Of a DNA stretch of 64,000 nt, positions 12,901 to 23,686 are shown one piece after another; the stretch's first letter is position 1, and the number at the start of each line of letters is the position of its first letter. The stretch lies in the NCBI RefSeq assembly GCF_048544455.1, contig NC_133536.1:29142152-29206151 (forward strand). The letters run 5' to 3'. The position numbers and the translations under genes were made by a program. The notes beneath the pieces are model-generated. The model had not been told where the DNA came from, did no database searches, and saw only the letters and a list, made by a program, of their open reading frames with translations. Source of the DNA: Silene latifolia (taxonomy: Eukaryota; Streptophyta; Magnoliopsida; Caryophyllales; Caryophyllaceae).

Positions 12901-15900
12901 GTCCTTTCTCCCTTATTCTCTTCACTTCATTCATCCCTCTTAGATTTTTCCCCAATTAAGATAATGTTCATCCCTCTTCATTATTCACCTCTTCTTAGAT
13001 TTTCCCCAATTAAGAAGAGCTCCCCTTGAATTCAATCGACAATAGGATTCTAGTCCCGGCTGAAGAAAGAACTCATGGAAGCTTGCGTTCTATCATTGGC
13101 CGTCTTTGAGTTTGTAAGGGGAAATCAACATTACAAAGCCTCGTGTATTTAAAAATCATGGAAATTCAAACTCATGGAAGCTTGCGTTCTATCCTTAGAT
13201 TTTTGATAGTTTCAAAATCCTCATGTTGTCATTGCTTGATTCATTTGGTTCTCTTTTACCCTTTACGAAAAGCTTTGTAATGTTGATGTGCTGGGACAAC
13301 GCCATTTTTGTTCTTTTTGTGCTACATTAAAACTGGATGCTTAAATACATTAGCGCCGGGTGTTTAAAACACAGAAATTAAGGTTTTGAACCCAGATTTT
13401 GGGATTTTAAACCCAGAAATTTGGAGTAAAGACCCAGAAATTTGGGTTTCAAACACAGAAATTAGACTTAAAAACACATAAATTAGGGTTACAAACCCAG
13501 AAATTAGACTTAAAACCATATAAATTAGAGTTTAAAGCACACAAATTAGGGTTATGAACCCAGATTTGGGGGAGATTTTAGAGTTAAAAATTTGATTTTG
13601 AATGTCGATGAAAATGAGTGAAAAGTAAAAAGGGAAGAGTTAAAAATGAATGTTGTCTAAATATCAACACAAGGGCATAACGGTCATAAAAAATGACTTT
13701 TCACCTGAAAGTAAAAATGGGTGCAATTTTTTACCTGAGAACATTTGAGGGGATTAAATTATTAAATTAAAAAGTTTATAAAAGGGAGTTTTTTTAGAAA
13801 AGTGGTATGTAAAAGGGTGTAATTATTAATTTACTCTAGCAGGTTAATTGATTTTTGAATTCTAGGTACAATACATCCGCATGGCAAAGTTGTAAAGCAA
13901 ATGCCGTATGGCAACAAGAACATTTACCTATCAACGCTGAGGAAGCCAAATGAGGCCTAATAAAGTAATAATACAAATATACAGCCAACTACCCAAAACA
14001 ACCTATGTATAATCCCCTATACATCTGACTGAATGTCAGAAATATTTTGTAGTATTGAACATTTATTGTTCTAGATAGACCGAACAACTTATTGTTCTAG
14101 AAGTATAAGAAAGTTTTCAACCTCTTTAAAAGTTTCAGGGCAACCCTTCCTTCATGTCTATACATATATCATCACAAAGTCATTTAACTAAATGGATTCC
14201 CTTTAAGAGTCTTTTCAAGATGAAAAAATGGAGAGAGACGAGAAACTGTGATTAAATGTACTTGCCAGATATCTACAAAGAAGTATACAACAAACTAAAA
14301 AGATGTACCCCCAACATGTTGTCCCATTTCACTCTCCAACAATTTATCAACCATGGGCCCATGGCGGCTAAGACACCGTGCATGAAGTGCAGTTGCACAA
14401 GCCCCTTATAATCAGTACGGTATAAGGAATTTCTAGTTTCCGTAATTATATAAAAAAAACTGGCCTGGTGGCTAGAAATATGCCGGACAAAAGCAGCATC
14501 GTTGTCAAGCGGGTTCGAAACCCGCTGTGTGCATTCTTTTACTGCAGATCAAGTGTCATTTAGACTTGAGCAAACTTCTCATTTTTCTCGAGTCATTTCA
14601 TTCTTTGGTATTACTCAACACACTAACTGATTCAATGCTCAGATTCCAGCACAATTCCTCTTTTCTCATAAATCAACTACACATTAATAATTTAGCCTCT
14701 TGATTTGTTCAATGGTTGACTTCCTATCGTAGACGTAAAGGCTGAAGTGAATATAATGAATGATGAATGTACATACAATCATGGTTACCGAATTCGCTAT
14801 GGATACGTCCTTACCAATTCGCAATTCGCTCCTATAGAATGTGTGTTATATGTATTTTTAGGAAGCAACATGATAGAATTCGCTTTTAGCAATTCGCGAT
14901 TCGCAGGGCACCGAGCGAATTCGGTAACCATGCATACAATCAATCATAAACTAGACAAGTATTTCTTCTAATGGAAACGCTATAATTCCTATGGAGACCC
15001 TTGAGATTTGCTTGTTAAAATATTGTCTTTCAATTGGTTAATCATGTAATATTTCATATATTCATAGTAAGAAAATAAGAAACCCTAGCCGCGGTATGCT
15101 GAGAAGGAAAGTCAGATTTAAGACTCAAATTTGCCACTAAAGATAAAACCTCCTATAGTAGACAATTAAACTGGGAAGGAAGTAACTAAAACAATGAAAG
15201 AGTAGTAATATAAAACAAGTTCTCGTAATACAAAACAATAAAGAGTTAACATGTCACTTAACACCCGTTCCTCCGCTTCTCACATCTAACGACTCTCCCT
15301 GGTCATTAATCTCACCGTATTATTGTCTCTCTTTCAGGTTTACCTTTTTTTCTTTTTCAGGTATCGGGTCATTTCAGGTCAGTTCAAGACAGGTCATTTC
15401 AAATCGTGTTATCATGGGGTCAGTTTAAAAAGGGACATATGACTAAATTGTCATTTTTTTATGTAGATTAGTCATTTTGAGTCAACTGGGGTTTTTTAGG
15501 ATCAAGTCACGGTTGGAGAGGTGTTGGGTCATATTCGAGTTGTTCTATTAGGGTCTAGGTCAGTTATTGTCAGAATTAATCAATGACTAAAAAATCAAAT
15601 TCGCATTAGACAGTTACGACTATGGTTTCACACTTTCACCGGAAAGATCAACTGCAGATTACAACGAGTTAATCCAATACTAATTTCACAAACCTGTTTG
15701 ACAATTACTCCTGTCGAAACATTAGGGAACTCCTGATACAGCTTATCAAGCTTTTCCAGATCAGCTGAGTAAAGATTAGCAATATTTGCTCCAATCCAAG
15801 GCCGTGTAACCTGCCTGCGAGCCAATACAAATGCTGTCTTAAGTAGAAAAGTAAAGATGATCATTATGAAAAGGTTTGGAAACACTAATTACAATGCCAT

Positions 15901-18900
15901 CTACAGAACCATTATGCAAGCAGAAAAAAGTATGAACCAACAACAGAAGCACATATGGTTAGTCTTATCTTCCCCCAAGGATAAAGATTTCAGACCACTT
16001 GTACAGAAGTTAAAAAAAAAAAAAAAACACAAGTGCAGAGACAACAGTAAAGAAAAACATTGACTGCCATCTTTTTAGATAATTTAATACCACTATTCAA
16101 ACAGAAAAAAATACTCCCTTAACTCACTTAGATTCTATACATTTTTCAATGTATTTGAGGGTTTTTTTAAAAGAACTTTGAAATCCAAGTGAACGGAGGT
16201 AGTATTAGATTGAAAATTGAAGCTAATATGTAGTAGTGTTGAACACTGGTTAAGTTTGGGGTCTAGGTCATTAACAATAAAGAAAGAATGAAGTCCCACT
16301 GATTGGTTAAGATTGGAATCACTATTATAGGGATGACCAATGAGCTGAACACACCACACCATTGATTTACTAAAGCCATTGAGCGTAGACTTGAAAATCG
16401 AAATAAAACAGAAGCTCAAAGAAATAAAACAGATCAAACAATACTATGAGTCAAGAATCAATTAAACACGACTACGAGTCAAGAATCAATTAAACAGAAG
16501 CTCAAAGAAATAAAACAGCTAGTGTTCTCTCAATTTTTGTCTCGTTTTCCTATATGTATATGTTTTTTTTGTCAAATCCCCATTCCTAAGATCCTAGACC
16601 CGCCCCTGGTTACAAATGTCCACACAGTGATCAAGCTCCATCATGCATGCTTTTAAAACAAAGTTATACTACCAGTAGGATACCCCTTTAGCTTCTCAAC
16701 CAACTCGAACTACCAGGTGGATGCTTTGTTGCCTCACACGACAAAACTCTATCAAGCATCTAATAAGATGTACGGATCAGGGTATTATGGAACATAGAAT
16801 AGAATACTAGGAAATATAGAAATAGATTACTGAAAGTATTATACTCTATATTCCCTAATACCTTGTTCATATTTTAAGCATGTAAGACAAAAAGAAATTA
16901 AGCAGAAAGATAAATAAGCAATGTATGGTTCTGCTCGAGCTCCATATAAGTGAGCTTAAGTTGTGTTCAAGCTCAATTGTTTAGCTTAAAACATGAGTCT
17001 TAACCAAGCTTGTTAGACACCAATATTCCCAGGAACTCATATTATTATACAGTTATAATCCACAACAACTCAGAACATAACCAACAATTTGCAAGATAAT
17101 GTGTACCTCCAAGGTCAACAACCTCTTCCTTTCTAATTTACTCTTTTTGTCAGCAAAAATAAACAGTGCATAAGCAAGCATTGTTTCTTTGAATTGTTCA
17201 CACTGTAATATTAGGTCACTTAACACTAGTTTGTCGACAAATCTGATTGGAAAACAGCGGACGCAAAGATGAAATAAAAGGAAGAAAAATAAAGAGAAAG
17301 AAAAAGAATTGGCAGGATTCTTTTGTTTGGTTAGCTACTTATGTGGTTTGCCATAATGCTTTCATCCAGTCAAAAATTTCTTCAATTTAAGGAAAAGGAA
17401 GTTGACCTCCCCTCAATTATTTTCTTCCCAATGTTTCATATAATTTAGAAACTAATCCATTTCTTACCTCTCAAACAAGCTATATGTGATCTTGCTACAG
17501 AGGTCTTTGTCATAACCAAATACATTCAGGCGCATTTATCTCAAGTCCAAACATTAAAAAGTAGACAGGAAACCAAACCACTACAAAACTTTGTTCATTT
17601 CTCGAAACCCAGCATACTTACCTTCCAATGGCCCATCAAGAAAGTCCTAGCTACATTCTAACAGTTCACCACATACACTATAACACAATCTGCATTGCAA
17701 TGATACTCCCCTCAATGATGTTCTGATGTCTTTTCTTGATGTCGTTTATGACAGAATATTATAAAAGAAAATGGCTGTGCAAGTGAGACAGTAATAAAGG
17801 CTAAACAAAGGCTAAACAGAGCATTACCCATTTCTACGCAAGTCCTTCAAACACTTTGCAACTATATTCATTGGTATAAATGCATTAAAGGGGGAGACGA
17901 AGAAGTTGACGCCAATGACTTCTCCATAGAAATTTATAAGTGGGCCTCCCACAGCAAGCTGCAATGAATTGACATTGTAAGATAATTAGACAAAAATACA
18001 ATAGAAGAAATAATCAAAACTATTGACGCATAAAAGCATACACATGGATGCACTGGGCACAAGCACCAATGGAAACATGAGTACTTGTACTTGACAACCC
18101 AATATATATCTTAATTGATATGGTTCATCGTGTCATGGACTCACGCGGGAGAGGAAGCATAGGAAGAATACTACCTTTGTAACCACGCAACTTGTCAGGA
18201 ATAGTTCTTTGAAATCATAGGAGCAATCATGAGCACTGAATAATTAAAACAAGAGAACATTTAGTCATTTGTCTTTCAACCATAGATATAATAGATAATC
18301 CTACTCTGGCAAGACAATGAGATAGGATAATTTCACATTTCCACACGGAGTTTTCTCTCAAAATACTCCCAATTGACTATAAAATGTATCAAACAACAGC
18401 ATAAGTAGAATATGACACCTGAATACACCAGGTGAAGCCATAATTTCATGAGCATCCTCATAATCACGACCTAAAGCAATTACGCGTTCCCCAGGACAAA
18501 GCTTGAATTGAGTTGAATGCTTGACGGATACAGATTTTTGCAAGTTCATTGCAACAGAATCATCAATGCAGCGTATACGTGCCCTTGACAAAGGTGTGGT
18601 AGACTTGATCTTAACGGTAGCAATATTATAATAAAAATCATAAATGGACAATTCTCCTTCACACAATTTACCATTGGGTAAATATACCTCAATCTACAAT
18701 GGAAAGATTACAAGTTAAAATATGACACAAAACCAAAGAAAACCTAGCCTGGAAACCACGGAAACCACGAACAGGAAGCAAAATTTAAGTTAACCAAACA
18801 CATAGCAACAAGAACTATGATAGGGTTTGGGTATGTATATTTGTTTCTCAACTATTATTCTATTAAATTAGCCCAACAAGTTGTTTTTCATGCAAGATTG

Positions 18901-21535
18901 ACTAAAGGGGCAGAAGGCCAAAAAAAAAAGTAGGTAGTTTTTAATTCAACAAACTATGTGTTGTTTAGAAGACTTGGGTTATCATTATTCATAAGACCAT
19001 AAAGGGACTGATCGTTAATTCATTGGGTTGCCTAGTCTATGCTACTTATAAAAAGCAGCTTTGGCATTATAGATAACGAAGTTTCATATTTACAAATAAT
19101 TATTAGTTGCCATAAGTAAAATTTATGTTTACATACTCAAAGATGAGCAAAGTCTTCGAGCATTATTTGAACATACCCAAGAGAGAGGAAAAAATAACAG
19201 AAACGAATATACAAAAGAGGGCATGATAAGCACTAGGCAGCACCGCACCACTGACCTTAAGATCAGAAGGTATTGAATGTGCACCTAGAGCACCTCGCAC
19301 GAGAGTCGCAGAAGTTAGTACAGTAGCAAAGCCTTGTTGTTCATCATATTCAATGATTGTCCCAGAGCCGATAAATAGCAATTTCGCACCTGAGGGAGTC
19401 ATAACATCAATTCTTCAAAATTTCCAAAGATTACTAGTGTTCAAATTTGAGTGCACATGCATGGACCTAAAGTTTGGGGTTTTGTCGGCCAATCCTAGGA
19501 CTAGAAAGTGTTCATCATGTTATACTTTTTTTTTTTTTGAATGAACCTAGGTAGATAGCATTCTATAAACTCCACAATAACTGGCGACCGAATAGAATAT
19601 CGACTCATATCAGATATTGGTCTAAGTCTTATGCATTATCCAAACTAATGGTTGCTTTTCTTATTTATGATTTCAATATAACCGAAGACTTGAAGAATAA
19701 ATTAACATCGCTTGCCCAATTTCTGTCATGAGCTATCCCAAAACCATACATACCACTCTTATGTCACTGAGACCGTATTTTAATGACTAAAGTTAAATAT
19801 GGGGATATTGACAAATGTGATCACGCGATACCAACTAACTAACATTCCAGAGAATATTGCTTAAGGTAGTTGTATTTAGCGTTTTCCTTTCATCTTCTCT
19901 GTTTTTCTATGGAATCAACATTCTCATTCAAGACAGGCTATTAATTCATTGATATGGTTCCTTACGTAGTTCATACACCCCGACTGAATTGAACAAAATC
20001 CAGAAATCCATGAACATAAACCCACTCTCCACGGAATTGGAAAAAACACAATTTTAGCCTTCGAGGATTCTAGCAGCAAGAGATACCAAGAGTACAAATT
20101 TATCCTAGCACCCAAAGATTCATAATATCCTATGATCCTTGGGTCTTGTCATCATGACACTTACGCTTGTCTCTTTTTAGCTTGAGCTGGATTCACCCTC
20201 GTTAGGCTAACAATGTTCTTTGGGCTTGGAAGAAAGGGACCAAAAAGTGTTATATTAGCAATTTGTACGATGTTTCCTTCAGCTATGTGAAGATTATACG
20301 TCAATTTCAAATTTCGCTTCCTGAATTTTTTGTATTATTGGAGTAAAGTGCTACACGCCCACCCTGACTTCAACATTCTTCTTTGGTGGATAAGATTACT
20401 CACCCGGGCTTAAAAGCTTACGCATTTGGCTCTACTTTGGTTTCACTGCCGTGTTGTCTCTTCATGAGTGTCATGTCCTTCGTGTTCGCTAATCAATTTC
20501 GTCTAGTATCACTCATCAATAATTTTTAAAAAAAAAATCCCAAAGTGTATCAAACATGAGAATTTTCCCACCTTAATTGCGACAATCCAAGATCAGACAA
20601 AAGAAATATAACATTTCAGATGGGCAGAAACTAAAAGGCTTGCTGCTACACATAAGTCCTTTGTAATTGAAAAATCAATGAAGATGGACATTTTTCATGG
20701 ACTCAACTTGTATAACATGATGCACCACTATGCTACTTAAACTCGAGTCTGGCTATTGTACACAGGTATGGGGTACATATCTAAGAGTCGGACTCTTTAA
20801 GACTCGAAGTTTGAGACGGGGGAGCTTGCTGCTTGCCTAAAATGAGGACACGTCTTCGCACAGAAAGTAAATTATACACATTTCCAGAAAACTCTCCACA
20901 ATCCATCTACAATACTCTCTTAACTCCTACATGCCACAATCCAAGATCACTGACAAACGGAAATCCAGCTAGGCAACTATTCCAGACAAGCAAAAACTAA
21001 AATCCCACTGCTACGTAGAATTACTCTTGTAAATTCACCTCGATTAAAACTAAAAGTAAGTCATTTGTTGTCATTTTCCATTTTGGGTGTCTCAGTCATT
21101 TGTTATCCTTTCTATTTTAAGAATGAACTTGATGAGTAATTTGATCATTCTCCTTCAATTTGTTCCACTTGTCATTTAGTTAATGGCCTTTTCCTCTTTA
21201 CTTGATCTTTGTGCCAAAACGAAAGGACAACAATTGATCGGGGTGGAGGGAGTAATAGACAAAGTAATGTACCAGCATGAGTTACAATAGAGACAACAGT
21301 AGAAGAAGCTTTGAGAACAGCAAACTTAACGTCTTCGTCCAGTCTGTGATAATCCTTTACAACTTCCCTAAAATTATCAAAAGAATCTGCCCATGCCGTT
21401 ATTGCTTCGCCCCGCGAAAACAGCAAACAAACAAAGCATCAAATTTCAGAAAAATAGTACCTTTTAAATGCCAGGAAAAAAAAAATGTGGAAGAGCTTAA
21501 CCTTTGCCACGACGCCAGGTCCAGATCATCCTCAT
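9997..21535 (-). CDS. HtrA/Deg-like S1C-family protein with PDZ domain, catalytic triad lost
   Basis: Nine exons (minus strand, in order): 21535-21502, 21404-21273, 19389-19256, 18693-18419, 18235-18175, 17958-17828, 15814-15694, 10404-10312, 10125-9997. All introns are GT...AG. Together they give 1110 nt, exactly 369 codons plus stop, with phases matching throughout, and an in-frame TGA lies 18 nt before the ATG. Domains: trypsin-like fold about residues 35-245 (VLKASSTVVSIV; GSGTIIEYD; VGGPLINFYGEVIGVNF) and a PDZ domain about 265-350 (ACVAGLRANDIIIECDGVSV). The His position is T84 (TSATLV), the Asp position N123 (NIATVKI) and the Ser position V215 (AVGGPL), so it should not cut peptide bonds. 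It resembles plant proteins labelled protease Do-like 14. There is no obvious transit peptide in 12 N-terminal residues, so the compartment is unknown. Intron 7 (5.3 kb) and intron 6 host transposons. The gene model is firm; the role (chaperone-like or regulatory pseudoprotease) is inference. Confidence 0.85.
12685..13836. mobile_element. Foldback Mutator-like element in intron 7 of the Deg-like gene
   Basis: Long terminal inverted repeats: GAGTAAATTAATAATTACAA at the left and its complement ending TTATTAATTTACTC at the right. The match continues inwards for about 110 bp (ACCACTTTTCTAAAAAAACT; CTCAAATGTTCTCAGGT). The start resembles the TIR of the element at 30387-34768. A clean 9-bp target duplication is not visible; the left end is preceded by a partial duplicate of the TIR start at 12650-12664. 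Confidence 0.7.
13350..13570. repeat. Degenerate minisatellite inside the foldback element
   Basis: About eight imperfect units of 22-30 bp built on AAACCCAGAAATTAGGGTT-like text, forming most of the spacer between the inverted repeats. Confidence 0.7.
14461..14535 (+). ncRNA. tRNA-derived SINE head or tRNA relic
   Basis: TGGCCTGGTGG fits a polymerase III A box and GGTTCGAAACC (about 14511-14521) a B box, about 50 bp apart, with GCGGGTTCGAAACCCGC forming a T-arm hairpin. No full cloverleaf is evident. It lies in intron 7 of the Deg-like gene. Confidence 0.45.
14780..14932. mobile_element. hAT-type MITE (153 bp) with 8-bp target duplication
   Basis: Inverted termini CATGGTTACCGAATTCGCT and its complement, flanked by the 8-bp direct repeat CATACAAT (14772-14779 and 14933-14940). 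The 8-bp duplication and CA-start TIR fit the hAT superfamily. It lies in intron 7 of the Deg-like gene. Confidence 0.8.
16114..16202. mobile_element. Very short Stowaway-type MITE (89 bp)
   Basis: Ends CTCCCTTAACTCACTTAGAT and ATCCAAGTGAACGGAGGTAG are inverted repeats, flanked by TA. It lies in intron 6 of the Deg-like gene. Confidence 0.65.
21051..21252. mobile_element. Degraded Stowaway-type MITE next to the exon 2 splice donor
   Basis: The right end reads GGGGTGGAGGGAG then TA (21253-21254). Its inverted partner (GTCATTTGTTGTC near 21059) is present, but the outermost left bases have diverged, so the left boundary is approximate. The right end is 18 bp from the GT of intron 2 (21272-21271). 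Confidence 0.6.
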
Positions 21536-21837
21536 TGTAGATGTCAAGCAAGCTCAGCCTTCAGCTCTAGGTGAAAAGAGATGTTTAATACTTTAATTAC
21601 TGCATAATATAGCAGCAAATAGTTGGTACTTTAAACTATGCATGATTTAGGACTTAAGGAGAGAAGTTACCTCCAGTCTCCGGCAATCGCAGCGAAACCG
21701 ATTGACGGCCAGCGACTTAGTGGTAGGTCTCAAAGCCTTGAGAAAATAGACTACCAGTCTACCCTACCGAATCCTACTTTCAAAATCTCGCGCACTTTGT
21801 CTTATAATCCCGTCGAAATTTTTGTTCAGTCGGTCTC
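21536..21837 (-). promoter_or_regulatory. Proximal upstream region of the Deg-like gene
   Basis: About 300 bp between the start codon and the first upstream transposon. A TATATTATG sequence about 70 bp before the ATG is a weak TATA candidate. No other element is identified. Beyond it come three consecutive transposons. Confidence 0.3.
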
Positions 21838-22037
21838 ATAGACTGGCCATTTCCGTTTATACGAAAAGACGGGCCAAATATTACCACTTTAACACCAAAT
21901 GTCACCACCTTAACACCAAATGTAAACCGTACCATTATTTACTAAGCTACAACAGGTAGTTTATAAGGTGGTGACATTTGGCGTTAAGGTGGTGACATTT
22001 GGCCCGTCTTTTCGTATAAACGGAAATGGCCTGTCTA
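21838..22037. mobile_element. Hairpin MITE upstream of the Deg-like gene
   Basis: GGCCATTTCCGTTTATACGA and its exact complement bound a 200-bp near-palindrome that also contains repeated ACACCAAATGTCACCACCTT-like text. The superfamily is uncertain and no clear target duplication is seen. Confidence 0.7.
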
Positions 22038-22066
22038 TAATGAGAATTTGTGATTTTTGTGATATA

Positions 22067-22600
22067 CTCCCTCATATTCCGAATAAGTGTGTCTCATTTG
22101 GATAATGCCACGAAAATTAATATAGTTAAAATAATGAAAATTATTATATAGGGGTAAGAATATACTCCCTCCATTCAACTCCACAAGGCCATTATCTCTT
22201 TTCCACACTATTCACAAGCGGACATTCAACTTCAATTTTCTCTCGATACATAAGTGAAAATATATTCATGTGAGATCTTATTTAATTCGTCTTTAAGAGT
22301 ACATTAAAAATATCTAACTTTTATAATTTTTACAAATACGTAACTAAAGATTTTTGTCGAGTAAAAGCCGCGTTGGCAAACGTGATAAAGCATAATGGCT
22401 TTGTGGAGTTGAATGGAGGGAGTATGAGTTAAATAATGAAAAGTATTAAATACGATGGACTATGGGTGGTTGGGGTAGTAAATAAAGAAAATGAGCTAAG
22501 GGTAGGAAAAGTAAAAAACTATGTCCAAATATGGCAAATGGGACAGTTATGTGAATAGACGGAAATGACAAATTGGACAATTATTTAGAACAGGAGGGAG
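22067..22600. mobile_element. Stowaway-type MITE interrupted by a second MITE
   Basis: Outer ends CTCCCTCATATTCCGAATAA and TTAGAACAGGAGGGAG flanked by TA (22065-22066, 22601-22602). It aligns along its length with the element at 8573-8846 except for a 258-bp insertion at 22165-22422. Confidence 0.85.
22165..22422. mobile_element. Nested Stowaway-type MITE (258 bp)
   Basis: TIRs CTCCCTCCATTCAACTCCAC and GTGGAGTTGAATGGAGGGAG are perfect complements. TA is duplicated on both sides (22163-22164, 22423-22424). The related element at 8573-8846 shows the uninterrupted TA site. Confidence 0.9.
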
Positions 22601-22678
22601 TATGATAGTATAACAATGAAAAATACTTTCGTAAAATATATTTTTTGTACAAATATTTACAAATAAAAATTATATAAA

Positions 22679-23677
22679 GGGTTTTTTTGTCAAACACAAC
22701 ATTTAAAAAACTTTTTTTCCAAATACTACCTTTAAAAAAAATTTGATAAACACAACCTTTAATAATTTTTTTTTTTGTCAAACACTACTTTTTGGCCAAA
22801 GTTTGAGCACTTGTAATGTGGTGACTTTCAGTTGATATTTGAGATAGCAAATGAGATCGGTTTGAGGTGTTTTTGAACTCATTGAAAAGGTGGGGGTACA
22901 GGTTCTCCAACGGTGGTCAAAGGTGACCTTATAAGAAGTAGGTTGGTGTATAAAGTAAGGCTGGTCACATAAGTTTGATGTAAGTTAAAGTAGGATTTTT
23001 CCGTGGGTTAATTGACTCCCTTGAACCACCACTTGCAACCAACGGCCACCACAAACAAAACAAATACGATATACCTTGCACTCCCTTCAATCTACATACC
23101 AAATTTCAGGGCAAATTCTCATTTGTGACGGCGATATCCGTCACAAACTTGTGACGGGTACCGTTTCCTCTCACAAAATGCCCATTGAGAGGTGAGTGGG
23201 AAGCACATGGGGGGTGTTCCCACCTTGTCCCCTCTACTTTTTTTGTGAGAGGTCACAAATTTGCGACGAGATTAGTTCGTCACAAGCAAGATTAGCTGAA
23301 ATTTCACACCAAACAAAATATCATAACCCCACTAAAACACCCTCGAAAACCCCTCTAACAACCCACTGTAAACACAAACTTCTAACCCTTTCTTTGACCA
23401 GCCTTACTTTACGTACCAATTGACCCTACATAAGGTCACATTTGGCCACCTTGTTGACAACTCCTAGAAAGTCTGTACTCCCACAAGTCCAAGAACACCT
23501 CAAACCGACCTCGTTTGCTATCTCAAATATAGATTGAAAGTCAACTCATTGCAAGCGGCCAAAAAGTCGTGTTTGCCAAAAAAAAAATTAAAGGTTGTAT
23601 TTGACAAACATTTTTTTTAAAGATGGTGTTTGGAAAAAAAAAAGTTTTTTAAAGGTTGTGTTTGACAAAAAAAACTC
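22679..23677. mobile_element. Foldback Mutator-like element (999 bp), 9-bp target duplication
   Basis: The two halves are largely inverted copies of each other: the outer ~290 bp pair (GTTTTTTTGTCAAACACAAC with its complement), and the centre pairs again (AAATTTCAG...TTGTGACG). The flanks are a perfect 9-bp duplication TTATATAAA (22670-22678 and 23678-23686), which fits Mutator-like transposition. No transposase. Confidence 0.85.
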
Positions 23678-23686
23678 TTATATAAA

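Noticed and set aside
13350..13570. Telomere-like repeats (AAACCC/AGGGTTT)
   Set aside because: AAACCC and AGGGTTA occur, but units are 22-30 bp and degenerate, not the 7-bp plant telomere repeat.
15340..15560. Recurrent GGTCATTTC/GGGTCA text in intron 7 flank
   Set aside because: Too degenerate to define a repeat unit or element ends.
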